NCBI RefSeq assembly: GCF_026013605.1
Contig: NZ_JAPDPJ010000031.1
Location: forward strand, 1-64,000
Length of the DNA: 64,000 bases
DNA from: Plebeiibacterium sediminum
Lineage (GTDB): Bacteria > Bacteroidota > Bacteroidia > Bacteroidales > Marinilabiliaceae
Reading direction: 5' to 3'
Below are positions 9,003 through 18,705 of this stretch, piece by piece. Every line of letters begins with the position of its first letter. Position 1 is the stretch's first letter. The notes beneath the pieces are model-generated. The model saw only the letters and a program-made list of their open reading frames with translations, was not told where the DNA came from and searched no databases. The translations under genes and the position numbers were made by a program.

Positions 9003-10490
9003 TTATTTTCCTTGAATCGGACTTCCTACACGAGTCATTGCACATCTAAATCCTAAATCATCTCTTGATTCACGCTCATCTAAATATCTGCGAGTACCAG
9101 GACTTAACCAATATGCTCTGTCTCTCCAAGAACCTCCTTTGTAAACACGAGTTCTATCTGAGATAAGTGATCCCATAGTTCCTGTATGAGCACCGTACAT
9201 ATCTTTAGTATCTTGCTCGTTATCCAACCATTCACTGGCAGGATTAATATTTGAACCAGCGTCACCATCTGCAAAGTTTCTGTTATCTGAAGTACGGTAG
9301 TTCTTTCTATCTAAGATATCTTTATCAGTTTCTGAACGATATCTGATTCTACCTAAACTATCTTTCTCAACAACATAACCTTCTTCATCAAGAACTTTAG
9401 TTTTAAACTCGTTACCACGGAATGGGCTAAACTCATCTACTTCATCAAAAGAAAGTGGACGATAAACATCAGCAACCCACTCATTAACATTACCAGCCAT
9501 ACAGTATAAACCGTAGTCATTTGGATAATATGAATGAACATCTACAGTGATATCACCACCATCGTTTAAGTCTCCAGCCATACCCATATAGTCACCTCGG
9601 CTTCTAACAAAGTTGGCCATCATTTTTCCACGCTCTTTTTGATCTGCGTTTCTGGTAATATGACCATCCCAAGGATAGATTCTTCTGTTTGTTAATCTTT
9701 CTTCCTGAGAGTTTCCGATTAAACCTAAAGCTGCATATTCCCATTCAGCTTCAGTTGGGAGGCGATAACGTGGTAATAAAATACCATCTTCCCAACGTAC
9801 TCTACGACTATCTTTGTTTGGATCTAAATCCGGCATTGGTTTTTTACCTGCAATACCATCATATTGTCCTAATAAATAAGCCTCTGTATTAAAGTTATTT
9901 TCTCCTTGTTGATTAACATCCATCTCAAGGACACCTAAATCAATCAATATCTTTTCGTTAACACGGTCTGTTCTCCACTGACAAAAATCTGAAGCTTGTA
10001 ACCAGTTAACTCCTACTACTGGATATTCACTATAAGCAGTATGACGAAGATAATTTTCTACATAAGGTTCATTGTAACCTAGAGGACTACGCCATACCAA
10101 TGTATCAGGAAGCGCTTTTTTGTATACCTCAGGGTAATCAATAAATACTCTGTTTATCCAATATAAATATTCTCTGTAGTCAACGTTTCTAACCTCAGTT
10201 TCATCCATGTAAAATGAAGGAACGGTTACTCTTCTTGGAACATTATTCCAATCGTATAGAACATCTTGTTCCACTCTACCCATGATAAAGGTACCACCTT
10301 CAACAAAACGTAAACCGGGACCAACATTTTGCTCGTATCCTGCATAATATTCAAATCCACCATTGTCCGGAGTATTATACTCCCAACCTGTTACTGATGA
10401 AACATTACCAGAACCACCTTTACTACAAGATGTTATGGTAAACAAGCTTAATGCAAGTGCAATGTAATAAAATCTAGTTTTAAGCTTCAT
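9003..10490 (-). CDS. gldJ: Gliding / type IX secretion lipoprotein GldJ
   Basis: Outer-membrane-associated lipoprotein of the type IX secretion and gliding system. The signal peptide ends at a lipobox with C22 (LFTITSC). The rest is a formylglycine-generating-enzyme-like fold: GGTFIMG, EVRNVDYREY, PVVGVNW, RLPTEAEWEYAA, and near the end VYKGGSWRD and LGFRCA. GldJ and GldK share this fold. I choose GldJ because it is divergent from porU-porV, the arrangement I recall for Flavobacterium gldJ. The length of 495 aa is somewhat shorter than the Flavobacterium protein. Confidence 0.87.
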   Translation of the reverse strand: MKLKTRFYYIALALSLFTITSCSKGGSGNVSSVTGWEYNTPDNGGFEYYAGYEQNVGPGLRFVEGGTFIMGRVEQDVLYDWNNVPRRVTVPSFYMDETEVRNVDYREYLYWINRVFIDYPEVYKKALPDTLVWRSPLGYNEPYVENYLRHTAYSEYPVVGVNWLQASDFCQWRTDRVNEKILIDLGVLEMDVNQQGENNFNTEAYLLGQYDGIAGKKPMPDLDPNKDSRRVRWEDGILLPRYRLPTEAEWEYAALGLIGNSQEERLTNRRIYPWDGHITRNADQKERGKMMANFVRSRGDYMGMAGDLNDGGDITVDVHSYYPNDYGLYCMAGNVNEWVADVYRPLSFDEVDEFSPFRGNEFKTKVLDEEGYVVEKDSLGRIRYRSETDKDILDRKNYRTSDNRNFADGDAGSNINPASEWLDNEQDTKDMYGAHTGTMGSLISDRTRVYKGGSWRDRAYWLSPGTRRYLDERESRDDLGFRCAMTRVGSPIQGK

Positions 10491-10801
10491 AGCGAAATAT
10501 AATCTTAAAGTTTTCTTATTTCAAGGTTTTAAAAAACACATTATTTAATAATGCATCTTGAGCCTTATACTGCAAAAATAGAAAAAGGTTATAATCAAAA
10601 AATTATTCTTTAAAGTTTTTTTGTGTTTTATTTGAAAATAACCCGTTTAAAATAACTCATTTTTTACAATAATGTTTCTTTACTAACGTTTAAAAACTTG
10701 ATTTGGTATTAATAAGTTTTATATTTCGTGTTTTTTTATTTTTGTGAACTTAAAACAAGTTTGGCACAAAATACGTTTAATAAGTGTGTTGGTAAATTAT
10801 A
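10491..10801. other. Divergent gldJ / porU intergenic region
   Basis: About 310 bases without a gene. It holds outward-facing -7 boxes: TATTTTTG on the minus strand (10580-10573) for gldJ, with TTTG 15 bases upstream of it, and TATTTTTG on the plus strand (10737-10744) for porU. The rest is A/T-rich without a clear hairpin or operator. Confidence 0.6.
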
Positions 10802-13800
10802 ATGACAATGAATATATATAAGTTAGGGCTGTGGGGATGTCTGCTTCTTTTTTCAATAAATCTTCTGGGACAGGAAAAGTTATCATTCAATCGTAAAATT
10901 GAATGGGATACTCCTTTTAAAATCTCTGATGGAGAAAATGACAATCTCATGTTTAATTTTACTGGTATGGATGGCTTTGATGAAGAATCAAATCTGCCTT
11001 CATATTTTGAAAGCTTCCCTCTTCCATTAAACGCAGACATTCAGACTATTAAAATTTACCTGACTGATGTAAAGTTTATATGGCCTTTACCAGAAGAACA
11101 TGCTCATTACAAAGATTCACCTATTTCAGATAGTGTAATCATACATCATAACATTTCACATTCAGGCAATCAGTTTTATACAGATGTAAATATTATTCCG
11201 CTTAAGAAAGAGAAGACAGCCTCATCTTTTCAAAAATTAGTCTCCTTTAATATTAATATTGAATATCGATTAAACAATAAAACTACATTAAAAGCTGCAT
11301 CAACAACAAGTCAGTATGCCATCAATTCTGTTTTGAGTAGTGGAAATTGGAAAAAGATCAGAGTTGATAAAACAGGTATTTATAAAATTACCTATAACCA
11401 ATTAGAACAATGGGGAATTTCCAATCCTCAAAATGTTGGTATATATGGAAATGGAGGTAAACTGATCCCTCAAAAGAATAATGAATACCGTGAAGATGAT
11501 TTAGTAGAAAATGCCATTTGGCATTACAATAATGCTGTTTATTTTTTCGCCGAAGGTCCAGTTGTATGGAAATACGACTATACCAGAAGAATGTATACAC
11601 ATACAAAACATCCTTTTAGTAATTATTCCTATTATTTTATTAGCGAAAAGTCAGTTGGCTCAGAAACAATTGAAAATTCTTCATTACAAACCAATTCTTA
11701 TGATACGGAAATAAACAACTTCGTAGATTATGATTATCATGAAGAGAACAATATCAATTTATTTGGCTCCGGTAATAAATGGTTTGGTGAAAAGTTTGAA
11801 TATTATGACGCCCCTACTCAGGATTTTTCTTTTTCATTTTCTAATATCGACCCTAGCATCAACGCTCAAGTATACATAGCATTAGCAAGTAAATCAGGTA
11901 ACAATGCCACTTTTAAAGCATTATACAACAATGCTGAAATAGGTAGCAGAATTATTTCAAGTGTGAATACGTCTGACCACCTGAGCTATTTTGCTCGCGA
12001 AGGTATTATTAGTACCAGTTTTACACCTGGCAATGACGATGTTAGTATTGCTTTAAAATATGAAGCTCAAACAACCAACTCTATTGGTTATTTGGATTAC
12101 ATTACAATAAATGCCGTACGTAATTTAAAATTTGAAGCCGATGAGCTTCGCTTCAGATATGCTAATCCTAATCAGTTTGAGGAACATTTGAAATTTAACA
12201 TTGAAGACGTATCTGGCTCTTTGATAGTTTGGGATGTTACAAATCCTCTTAAACCGTCTAACATTACAACTGAAATAAACAATAACAGTTTAACTTTTAA
12301 CTATATCACCAAAGAGGCAAAGGAGTTTGTAGCATTTAATCCATCAGGTTCCTTTCCAACACCTACTCTGGTTGGAGATGTTGACAATCAGAATTTGCAC
12401 GGACTTGAAAATGTAGATTATCTAATTGTTTGTCACCCTGATTTTATAAATGAAGCAGAACGATTAGGAAAAATCCATCAGGAATATAATGGATTAACAT
12501 ACACCGTTGTTACAACGAACCAGATTTACAACGAATTCTCTTCAGGAAAACCGGATGTTACAGCCATCAGAAGTTTTGCAAAAATGTTTTACGACAGAGC
12601 CGGGGATGATGAAAATCTTAAGCCTAAAAATTTATTGCTTTTTGGAGATGGTTCTTATGATAACAGACCAGGTTCTGATTTTGGTAAGATTATTACTTAT
12701 GAATCTGACAACTCTATTCATCAGACCAATTCATATGTAAGTGATGATTATTTTGGTTTATTGGATGATGACGAAGGAAGTTCTATTACTTCAGAAAAGA
12801 TTGACATAGGTATTGGTCGTTTCCCGGTTAACACATTAACTGAAGCAAAAAATGCTGTGGATAAAACTTACAGATACCTTTATAATCAGGCTTTAGATTC
12901 ATGGAAAAGTAAAGTAACATTTGTCGGTGACGATGGAGACAGTAATATACACATGGATGATGCCAACAAATTAGCTGAAAAAGTTAATTCATTATATCCG
13001 CAATTTAATATCAACAAAGTATATTTTGATGCGTATGAAAAGATTCAATCTTCAACAAATGCAAAATTCCCTGACGTTGAAGAAAAAATAGAGGAAGCTA
13101 TTCATGAGGGTACTTTAATATTTAATTACACTGGTCATGGTGGCCCTGAAGCTCTTGCTCACGAGAGAGTAATTACCATAGAAAGCATTGAGCAATGGCA
13201 GAACTATAACAAGTTACCTGTTTTTGTTACGGCCACATGCGAATTTAGCAGATTTGACAATCACGAAAATAATTCAGCCGGCGAGCTAATTTTTACTCAT
13301 GAATTAGGTGGAGGTATTGCACTCTTTACAACAACCCGAATTGTATATTCAAGCTTAAATTATAAAGTAAACAATAGTTTTTACGATAATGTGTTTGAAT
13401 TGGATGAGAATGGGGAACCATTAACGCTAGGTGAAATTATGAAAAGAACCAAGCACAACTCTGGTTCAAGTGTTAACAAACTAAATTTCACTTTACTTGG
13501 TGATCCGGCTTTAAAATTGATCTATCCTCATCAATTTGTAAAGACATTATCTCTAAACAACGTTTCTGTTGATGATGACATAGATGAACTAAGTGCGCTT
13601 AGTCTTAATACTATTAAAGGAGAAATCACAGATATAAACGGTAATTTCCGTCCTGACTTTAATGGGGAAGTTTACGTATCAATCTATGACAAAAGATCCT
13701 TAATATCGACTCTCAACAATACCAATCAGGGCGTTTTCCAATTTGAAGATTATACCACTAAGGTATTTAGTGGAAAATCAGAAGTGGTAAATGGTCTGTT

Positions 13801-14590
13801 TGAATGTGAGTTTATAGTACCCAAAGATATCAGATACAATTCTGATTATGGAAAAGTGAGTTATTATGCCTCATCTGAAGATAACAATGAAGCCTTTGGA
13901 TCATTTAATGAAATTACCATAGGTGGATTTAGTGACAATGCAGATCAGGATACAAAAGGTCCGGAAATATCACTTTTTGCAAACCAGGAAGGCCTAACAG
14001 AAATGGGTCCTACCCCTGTTTTGTTTATTAATCTGTTTGATGAGAGTGGCATTAATACTACAGGAAATGGTATTGGTCATGATATTACCTGTGTAGTAGA
14101 TGGAAACAATAGTAATCCTATTATCTTAAATTCTTATTACAATCCTGAAATAAATAATTATCAACGAGGGACTATTACATATCAACTACCTCAACTTGAA
14201 TCTGGTTCTCATACGATTACTATTAAAGCATGGGATGTTTTCAACAATTCCTCAAGTGCAAGTATTTCAATTAACACTGATAACGAAAGCGCTGTTGTAA
14301 TCGAAAATTCAAAAGTATATCCTAATCCTGTAACCTCAGGAGAAACAGCATATTTCTATTTTGAACATGATGAACCAAACTCCATATTAAACCTTACTAT
14401 TAACATCTATTCTAAAAATGGAGATTTAGTTTCTCAAATGGATGAATCTGTTGTATCTTTATTCAATACAATTCCTCCGGTTGAATGGAACGTTGATTTA
14501 AGACCGGGAATGTACCTTTATGAAATTATTATTAACTCTGAAACAGGAAGAAAAGGTAAAGTTTCAGGAAAAATTGTTGTAAGCCCATAA
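10802..14590 (+). CDS. porU: Type IX secretion system sortase PorU
   Basis: Surface C25 (gingipain-like) cysteine protease that removes the C-terminal sorting domain from T9SS cargo and attaches cargo to anionic LPS. A signal peptide ends near LLG/Q. The catalytic His is H779 in NYTGHGG and the Cys is C813 in TATCEFSRF; this 34-residue spacing is close to that I recall for Porphyromonas PorU. The C-terminus (about residues 1165-1262) is a type A sorting-like domain with KVYPNP. The second ATG two codons later gives a slightly better signal peptide. It is followed by porV after 61 bases. Confidence 0.93.
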   Translation: MTMNIYKLGLWGCLLLFSINLLGQEKLSFNRKIEWDTPFKISDGENDNLMFNFTGMDGFDEESNLPSYFESFPLPLNADIQTIKIYLTDVKFIWPLPEEHAHYKDSPISDSVIIHHNISHSGNQFYTDVNIIPLKKEKTASSFQKLVSFNINIEYRLNNKTTLKAASTTSQYAINSVLSSGNWKKIRVDKTGIYKITYNQLEQWGISNPQNVGIYGNGGKLIPQKNNEYREDDLVENAIWHYNNAVYFFAEGPVVWKYDYTRRMYTHTKHPFSNYSYYFISEKSVGSETIENSSLQTNSYDTEINNFVDYDYHEENNINLFGSGNKWFGEKFEYYDAPTQDFSFSFSNIDPSINAQVYIALASKSGNNATFKALYNNAEIGSRIISSVNTSDHLSYFAREGIISTSFTPGNDDVSIALKYEAQTTNSIGYLDYITINAVRNLKFEADELRFRYANPNQFEEHLKFNIEDVSGSLIVWDVTNPLKPSNITTEINNNSLTFNYITKEAKEFVAFNPSGSFPTPTLVGDVDNQNLHGLENVDYLIVCHPDFINEAERLGKIHQEYNGLTYTVVTTNQIYNEFSSGKPDVTAIRSFAKMFYDRAGDDENLKPKNLLLFGDGSYDNRPGSDFGKIITYESDNSIHQTNSYVSDDYFGLLDDDEGSSITSEKIDIGIGRFPVNTLTEAKNAVDKTYRYLYNQALDSWKSKVTFVGDDGDSNIHMDDANKLAEKVNSLYPQFNINKVYFDAYEKIQSSTNAKFPDVEEKIEEAIHEGTLIFNYTGHGGPEALAHERVITIESIEQWQNYNKLPVFVTATCEFSRFDNHENNSAGELIFTHELGGGIALFTTTRIVYSSLNYKVNNSFYDNVFELDENGEPLTLGEIMKRTKHNSGSSVNKLNFTLLGDPALKLIYPHQFVKTLSLNNVSVDDDIDELSALSLNTIKGEITDINGNFRPDFNGEVYVSIYDKRSLISTLNNTNQGVFQFEDYTTKVFSGKSEVVNGLFECEFIVPKDIRYNSDYGKVSYYASSEDNNEAFGSFNEITIGGFSDNADQDTKGPEISLFANQEGLTEMGPTPVLFINLFDESGINTTGNGIGHDITCVVDGNNSNPIILNSYYNPEINNYQRGTITYQLPQLESGSHTITIKAWDVFNNSSSASISINTDNESAVVIENSKVYPNPVTSGETAYFYFEHDEPNSILNLTINIYSKNGDLVSQMDESVVSLFNTIPPVEWNVDLRPGMYLYEIIINSETGRKGKVSGKIVVSP

Positions 14591-14611
14591 TAAAATTTAT
14601 TTTTATGAGTT

Positions 14612-14619
14612 TACCTTTG
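14612..14619 (+). promoter_or_regulatory. Candidate -7 box for porV
   Basis: TACCTTTG, matching TAnnTTTG, lies 32 bases before the porV ATG and would allow porV transcription separate from porU. No -33 partner was seen. Confidence 0.45.
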
Positions 14620-14651
14620 TAGTTTATATCAGAAAGAAAACAATTAAATTT

Positions 14652-15761
14652 ATGTATAGAACATCATTAAAGTTTATGGTTGTTGTATCATTAATCATGA
14701 TACAGTTCAATATTAAAGCTCAAAACACAATAGAAAGAAGTATTGTAATGCCAACTGCAACTCCATTCTTAAATATCACCCCCGAATCGCGTGGTGGTGC
14801 TATGGGTGATGCCGGTGTGGCCACTACTCCTGACGTAAACTCTCAGCATTGGAACTCTGCAAAATACGCATTTCTTGATCAGGATATGGGAGCTTCATTG
14901 TCGTATACGCCATGGTTAAGAAACCTGGTTAACGATATCAATCTTCTTTATCTTACCTACTTTAAGAGAATTGATAAAATGCAAACAGTAAGTGCATCTT
15001 TAAGATATTTCTCTTTAGGAAACATCACTTTTACCGACGAAGCTGGTACTGCTATCTCTACAGGTAAACCTAATGAGTTTGCTATTGATGCAGCTTACTC
15101 AAGAAAGCTTTCCGACAATATTTCAGGGTCTGTTGCCTTCAGATATATTCGTTCTGACATTACCAATGGTAGTGGAACAGAAGGCGTTCCTGGAAATGCT
15201 TTTGCTGCTGATTTAAATTTCTACTACAGAAATGATGTGAAATGGGGCGGACGAAGAGGCGATATTGCTGCTGGTTTAAACATCACAAATATTGGTTCAA
15301 AAATTTCTTATGACGATGGTAATACTCAGGACTTCTTACCTGCAAGATTGCGTTTAGGAGGTGCTTACACAACTGAGGTAGACAGATATAATAAGATTGG
15401 TTTTACCATTGATGTATATCGTCAAATGGTTGCTAAACTATCTGAAAACGAAAACAACGAAGACATTTCTGTTCCTGCCTCATTCTTTAAATCTTTTGGA
15501 GATTTCGCCGTAGAAGATTTAATGATTTCAGTAGGTGCTGAGTATATTTATTCTGATCAGTTTGCATTAAGAGCAGGATATTATCATGAAGATGAATCTT
15601 TAGGCAATGGTAAATTTGCAACTGCCGGAGCTGGTATTAAATTTAATATGCTTACAATTGATGCATCTTATATTATTACTATGGCTTCAAATAATCCATT
15701 AGCAAACACAATTCGTTTTACTTTAGGTCTTAATTTTGATGAACTAGGCGGAAGAAGATAA
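14652..15761 (+). CDS. porV: Type IX secretion outer membrane protein PorV
   Basis: Outer-membrane beta-barrel that collects cargo from the SprA translocon and delivers it to PorU. A signal peptide (about residues 1-23, ending NIKAQ) is followed by the family hallmark TPFLNITPESRGGAMGDAGVATTPDVNSQ (given in part: ESRGGAMGDAG) near residues 40-60. The protein then alternates hydrophobic beta strands to an aromatic-poor end, LGLNFDELGGRR. The length of 369 aa matches PorV. It directly follows porU and is closed by a strong palindromic terminator. Confidence 0.93.
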   Translation: MYRTSLKFMVVVSLIMIQFNIKAQNTIERSIVMPTATPFLNITPESRGGAMGDAGVATTPDVNSQHWNSAKYAFLDQDMGASLSYTPWLRNLVNDINLLYLTYFKRIDKMQTVSASLRYFSLGNITFTDEAGTAISTGKPNEFAIDAAYSRKLSDNISGSVAFRYIRSDITNGSGTEGVPGNAFAADLNFYYRNDVKWGGRRGDIAAGLNITNIGSKISYDDGNTQDFLPARLRLGGAYTTEVDRYNKIGFTIDVYRQMVAKLSENENNEDISVPASFFKSFGDFAVEDLMISVGAEYIYSDQFALRAGYYHEDESLGNGKFATAGAGIKFNMLTIDASYIITMASNNPLANTIRFTLGLNFDELGGRR

Positions 15762-15788
15762 ACGCTAATTAATAACTTATATATTTGT

Positions 15789-15816
15789 AGTCCTGAACTT
15801 GATCAAGTTCAGGACT
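15789..15816 (+). terminator. Perfect palindromic terminator after porV
   Basis: A 28-base perfect inverted repeat (arm AGTCCTGAACTTGA) is followed by a T-run. It ends the porU-porV unit. A TATATTTG sequence at 15780-15787 abuts it and may be a coincidence or a promoter for ispF. Confidence 0.85.
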
Positions 15817-15846
15817 TTTTTTTGCTAAAATTTGAAAGGTTAAATT

Positions 15847-16323
15847 ATGAAATTAAGAGTAGGTTTTGGGTATGATGTACATCAACTAGGTTTTAACGAA
15901 GAATTGTGGATTGGAGGTATTCATATTCCTTTTGAAAAAGGATCAATAGGTCATTCGGATGGCGATGTACTCATTCATGCTATTTGCGATGCTTTGTTGG
16001 GTGCTGCTAACATGAGAGATATTGGCTTTCATTTTCCGGATACATCCAATGATTTTAAAGGCATTGATAGCAAAATCCTATTAAAAAGAACAGTTGAAAT
16101 CATAGCAACAAAAGGTTATAAAATAAACAATATTGACTCCACTATTTGCCTCGAAAAACCAAAGCTAAAAGACTTAATTCCTGAAATGCAGAAGGTGCTT
16201 GCCAATGTGATGGATATAGATATTGACGATGTTGCCATTAAAGCAACCACAACAGAAAAACTTGGTTTTGTGGGAGAACAAAAAGGTATTGCAGCTTACG
16301 CAACAGTTTTAATTCAAAAATAA
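15847..16323 (+). CDS. ispF: 2-C-methyl-D-erythritol 2,4-cyclodiphosphate synthase IspF
   Basis: Fifth step of the MEP isoprenoid pathway; it cyclises CDP-methylerythritol phosphate with release of CMP. The metal ligands are D10 and H12 in GYDVHQ and H44 in VLIHA. The GHSDGD segment, the FPDTSNDFKG loop and the KATTTEKLGFVG tail are all present. The length of 158 aa is standard. It begins just after the porV terminator. Confidence 0.96.
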   Translation: MKLRVGFGYDVHQLGFNEELWIGGIHIPFEKGSIGHSDGDVLIHAICDALLGAANMRDIGFHFPDTSNDFKGIDSKILLKRTVEIIATKGYKINNIDSTICLEKPKLKDLIPEMQKVLANVMDIDIDDVAIKATTTEKLGFVGEQKGIAAYATVLIQK

Positions 16324-16401
16324 ACATATAGATATCTACATATTATTGTTTAATTACAGAATTATTATATTTGCAAGCTATAAATATTAAATTATTGTGT
16401 C

Positions 16402-16767
16402 ATGGTTAAAAAGAAAACTTTGGTAATAGGAGCCAGTGAAAATCCTCAAAGATATTCCAATATGGCGATCAAGAAACTAGCTCTGAACAACCATCCAATT
16501 GTTGCTGTTGGTAACAAGGCTGGCATTGTTGATGAAATTCCTATTCAAACAGAGGTATTAGACACGGCAGATATCAATACAGTAACGCTCTATATTGGAC
16601 CAAAACATCAGGCGAAATACTTTGATATTATAGCTTCTTTGCAACCCAAACGAATTATTTTTAATCCGGGAACTGAAAATAAGGAGTTAGAGCTTTTAGC
16701 AGAGAAAAACAATATTGAAGTTGTGCATGGTTGCACTCTTGTAATGTTAAGCACAGGTCAGTTTTAA
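16402..16767 (+). CDS. CoA-binding domain protein
   Basis: Small Rossmann-fold protein of the CoA-binding family (YccU-like). It starts with TLVIGASENPQRYSNMA, has a central sheet with LYIGPKHQ, and ends VVHGCTLVMLSTGQF. The usual CoA-binding family proteins are 120-140 aa, so 121 aa is full length. The function is not known for the family beyond binding of CoA or a related nucleotide. It lies 4 bases before the thioredoxin-like gene and is probably co-transcribed. Confidence 0.85.
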   Translation: MVKKKTLVIGASENPQRYSNMAIKKLALNNHPIVAVGNKAGIVDEIPIQTEVLDTADINTVTLYIGPKHQAKYFDIIASLQPKRIIFNPGTENKELELLAEKNNIEVVHGCTLVMLSTGQF

Positions 16768-16771
16768 TAAG

Positions 16772-17101
16772 ATGCAAACGGTAAATAATTATAATGAATT
16801 TATGGAGGAGGTAAGAAATAACAGATCTGTTATTTTTTACTTCTCTCACGAAAACTGTTCGGTCTGTAAAGTCTTACTGCCTAAGGTTGAGCAATTGGTT
16901 CATTCTACGTTCCCTGAAATTAAATTAATCTACTGCAATACGATTTCATCACCAGAAGTTGCAGCTCAAAACAGAATTTTTACAGTTCCTTCTGTTCTAA
17001 TATATTTTGAGGGAAAACAATACTTTCAGTTCAGCAGAAACTTTTCTATTGATCAGATCAAAGAGGCAATAGAAAGGCCATATAAAATGATATTTGAATA
17101 A
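16772..17101 (+). CDS. Thioredoxin-like protein
   Basis: Cytoplasmic thioredoxin fold of 109 aa without signal peptide. The redox motif is CSVC at residues 29-32 in SHENCSVCK, and a cis-proline follows in FTVPSV. The active-site sequence differs from the classical WCGPC, so it may serve a special partner rather than act as general thioredoxin. It follows the CoA-binding gene with a 4-base gap. The target is unknown. Confidence 0.82.
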   Translation: MQTVNNYNEFMEEVRNNRSVIFYFSHENCSVCKVLLPKVEQLVHSTFPEIKLIYCNTISSPEVAAQNRIFTVPSVLIYFEGKQYFQFSRNFSIDQIKEAIERPYKMIFE

Positions 17102-17144
17102 CGCCTTCTCTCCTATTCAATATCTGTTATAAGCTTAAACTTAT

Positions 17145-18467
17145 TTATGACTCTTGATAAATTGGCAAACCAAAACTTATTACGGAACCAACACCTTCAG
17201 TACTTTGGATATTAAATGTACCTTTATTTTGTTCTATCATTTCCATTACCAGTTTAATTCCTAGTCCATGTCCTTTTTCTTTATGGGTACCTTTTGAAGT
17301 ATAATAATCGTAAGGATTTAAAAGGCGCTTCACAGTCTGTTCATCCATTCCCATTCCATTATCAACAATTTCTGTTATAACATAATTATCCTGAGTTTTA
17401 ATATTAATTTGGATGACTCCACCCTGATGTGAGAATTTAATGGCATTTACAATAAGATTTCGAAAAATAATTTCTACCATATTAACATCTGCCCAAACAC
17501 AAACATGCTCGCATGTTGTGGCTTTATAAGTAATATTTTTATTGTTCAAAAGTTCGGAATGATAGTCTAATACGCTTTTATAAACGGAACACAATTCACT
17601 CTTCTGAGGATCAAACGTAAAAGAATCCAATTGTGATTTTGACCAATTCAGAATCCGATCCAACATATCTGATAAGTTGATTGTAGACTGAAAGATCTTT
17701 TTTACGTATATATCATGTTCTTCTTCTGTTATATCTAGTTCTTTAACCTGAAGTAATTCTGAAAATCCCTGGATATTATTTATGGGTTCCATAATATCAT
17801 GAGCAATAATTGAAAACAACTTATCTTTTGTTGTATTCATTCTTTCAACCTGTTCTTTTTGCTCCAATATAATTGAATTAGCCTCAATTAAATGTTGTGT
17901 TTGCGTTTCCAGCTCTTCCTTTTGCTCTGTAATTTCTTTAAACATTGTATCATGAGCAACTATAGCTTTTTCAATAAGTCCTTTAATTAAAAAAACTGTA
18001 AATGAGTAAATCATGATAACTACAGCATTCGCAGCATAATTTTTTAATAAATAATCATTATTGGTATAAAGAATACACCACAAAAAATAAAGGTTGATAG
18101 CAACAGCAGCAAAAATCACATGGTATTTGCTACCGATAAAACCTATTAAGGAAAGTAATATGAACTGATAAATCAGGTCTGTAACAAAAGCATTATCGTA
18201 ATTAGCAATATCTCCAGGCGTAGTTACAGCTATATTGATAAAGGCAGCATATGCTATTAATATAAATGCTGTTTCTGTATTGATCTTTTTAAACCCATAT
18301 AATGTCATTATCACAAGTACTACAATCATACTTGCCAACTCAATTTGGCGTACTAAATAGCTCTCGTGGGTAAATAGAAAGTATGCTTCGAGCAAAAAAA
18401 TAGTAATAGCAGCAACTATTGTAGTTATTACTTTAATTCTTTGATAAGCATTTCCAATATGAAACAT
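17145..18467 (-). CDS. Membrane sensor histidine kinase (orphan)
   Basis: Five to six transmembrane segments (about residues 10-165) are followed by a coiled coil (about 168-212). The dimerisation/phosphoacceptor domain has H223 in IIAHDIMEPINNI, and an HATPase domain with an N-box (FRNLIVNAIKFS), DNGMGM and GHGLGIKLV completes it. There is no large periplasmic sensor, so it probably senses something in or at the membrane. No response regulator gene is adjacent on its strand. It is divergent from the LytS-type kinase. Confidence 0.9.
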   Translation of the reverse strand: MFHIGNAYQRIKVITTIVAAITIFLLEAYFLFTHESYLVRQIELASMIVVLVIMTLYGFKKINTETAFILIAYAAFINIAVTTPGDIANYDNAFVTDLIYQFILLSLIGFIGSKYHVIFAAVAINLYFLWCILYTNNDYLLKNYAANAVVIMIYSFTVFLIKGLIEKAIVAHDTMFKEITEQKEELETQTQHLIEANSIILEQKEQVERMNTTKDKLFSIIAHDIMEPINNIQGFSELLQVKELDITEEEHDIYVKKIFQSTINLSDMLDRILNWSKSQLDSFTFDPQKSELCSVYKSVLDYHSELLNNKNITYKATTCEHVCVWADVNMVEIIFRNLIVNAIKFSHQGGVIQINIKTQDNYVITEIVDNGMGMDEQTVKRLLNPYDYYTSKGTHKEKGHGLGIKLVMEMIEQNKGTFNIQSTEGVGSVISFGLPIYQES

Positions 18468-18705
18468 ACAATAAGGTTATTCGAATATCACAGACACACA
18501 TTAATTTTTCAAATATACTATTTATGATGAAATAATTAACTCCTGATTTGATCAACGCAGTATTAACCCATGGTTTAATTAAAATACATTTTCATAAACA
18601 TAATGGACCATTCGAGTAAAGCATAAACCTGTTGGTCGGAAAATTCTTCTAACAAAGCGCATTAAGAGCTTCTTTTACTGCATGAAACTATTAATTTTAC
18701 ATCAA

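Noticed and set aside
10777-11040. Minus-strand 87-codon frame over the porU start
   Set aside because: It covers the porU signal peptide and promoter, has no homology, and lies antisense to a well-supported gene.
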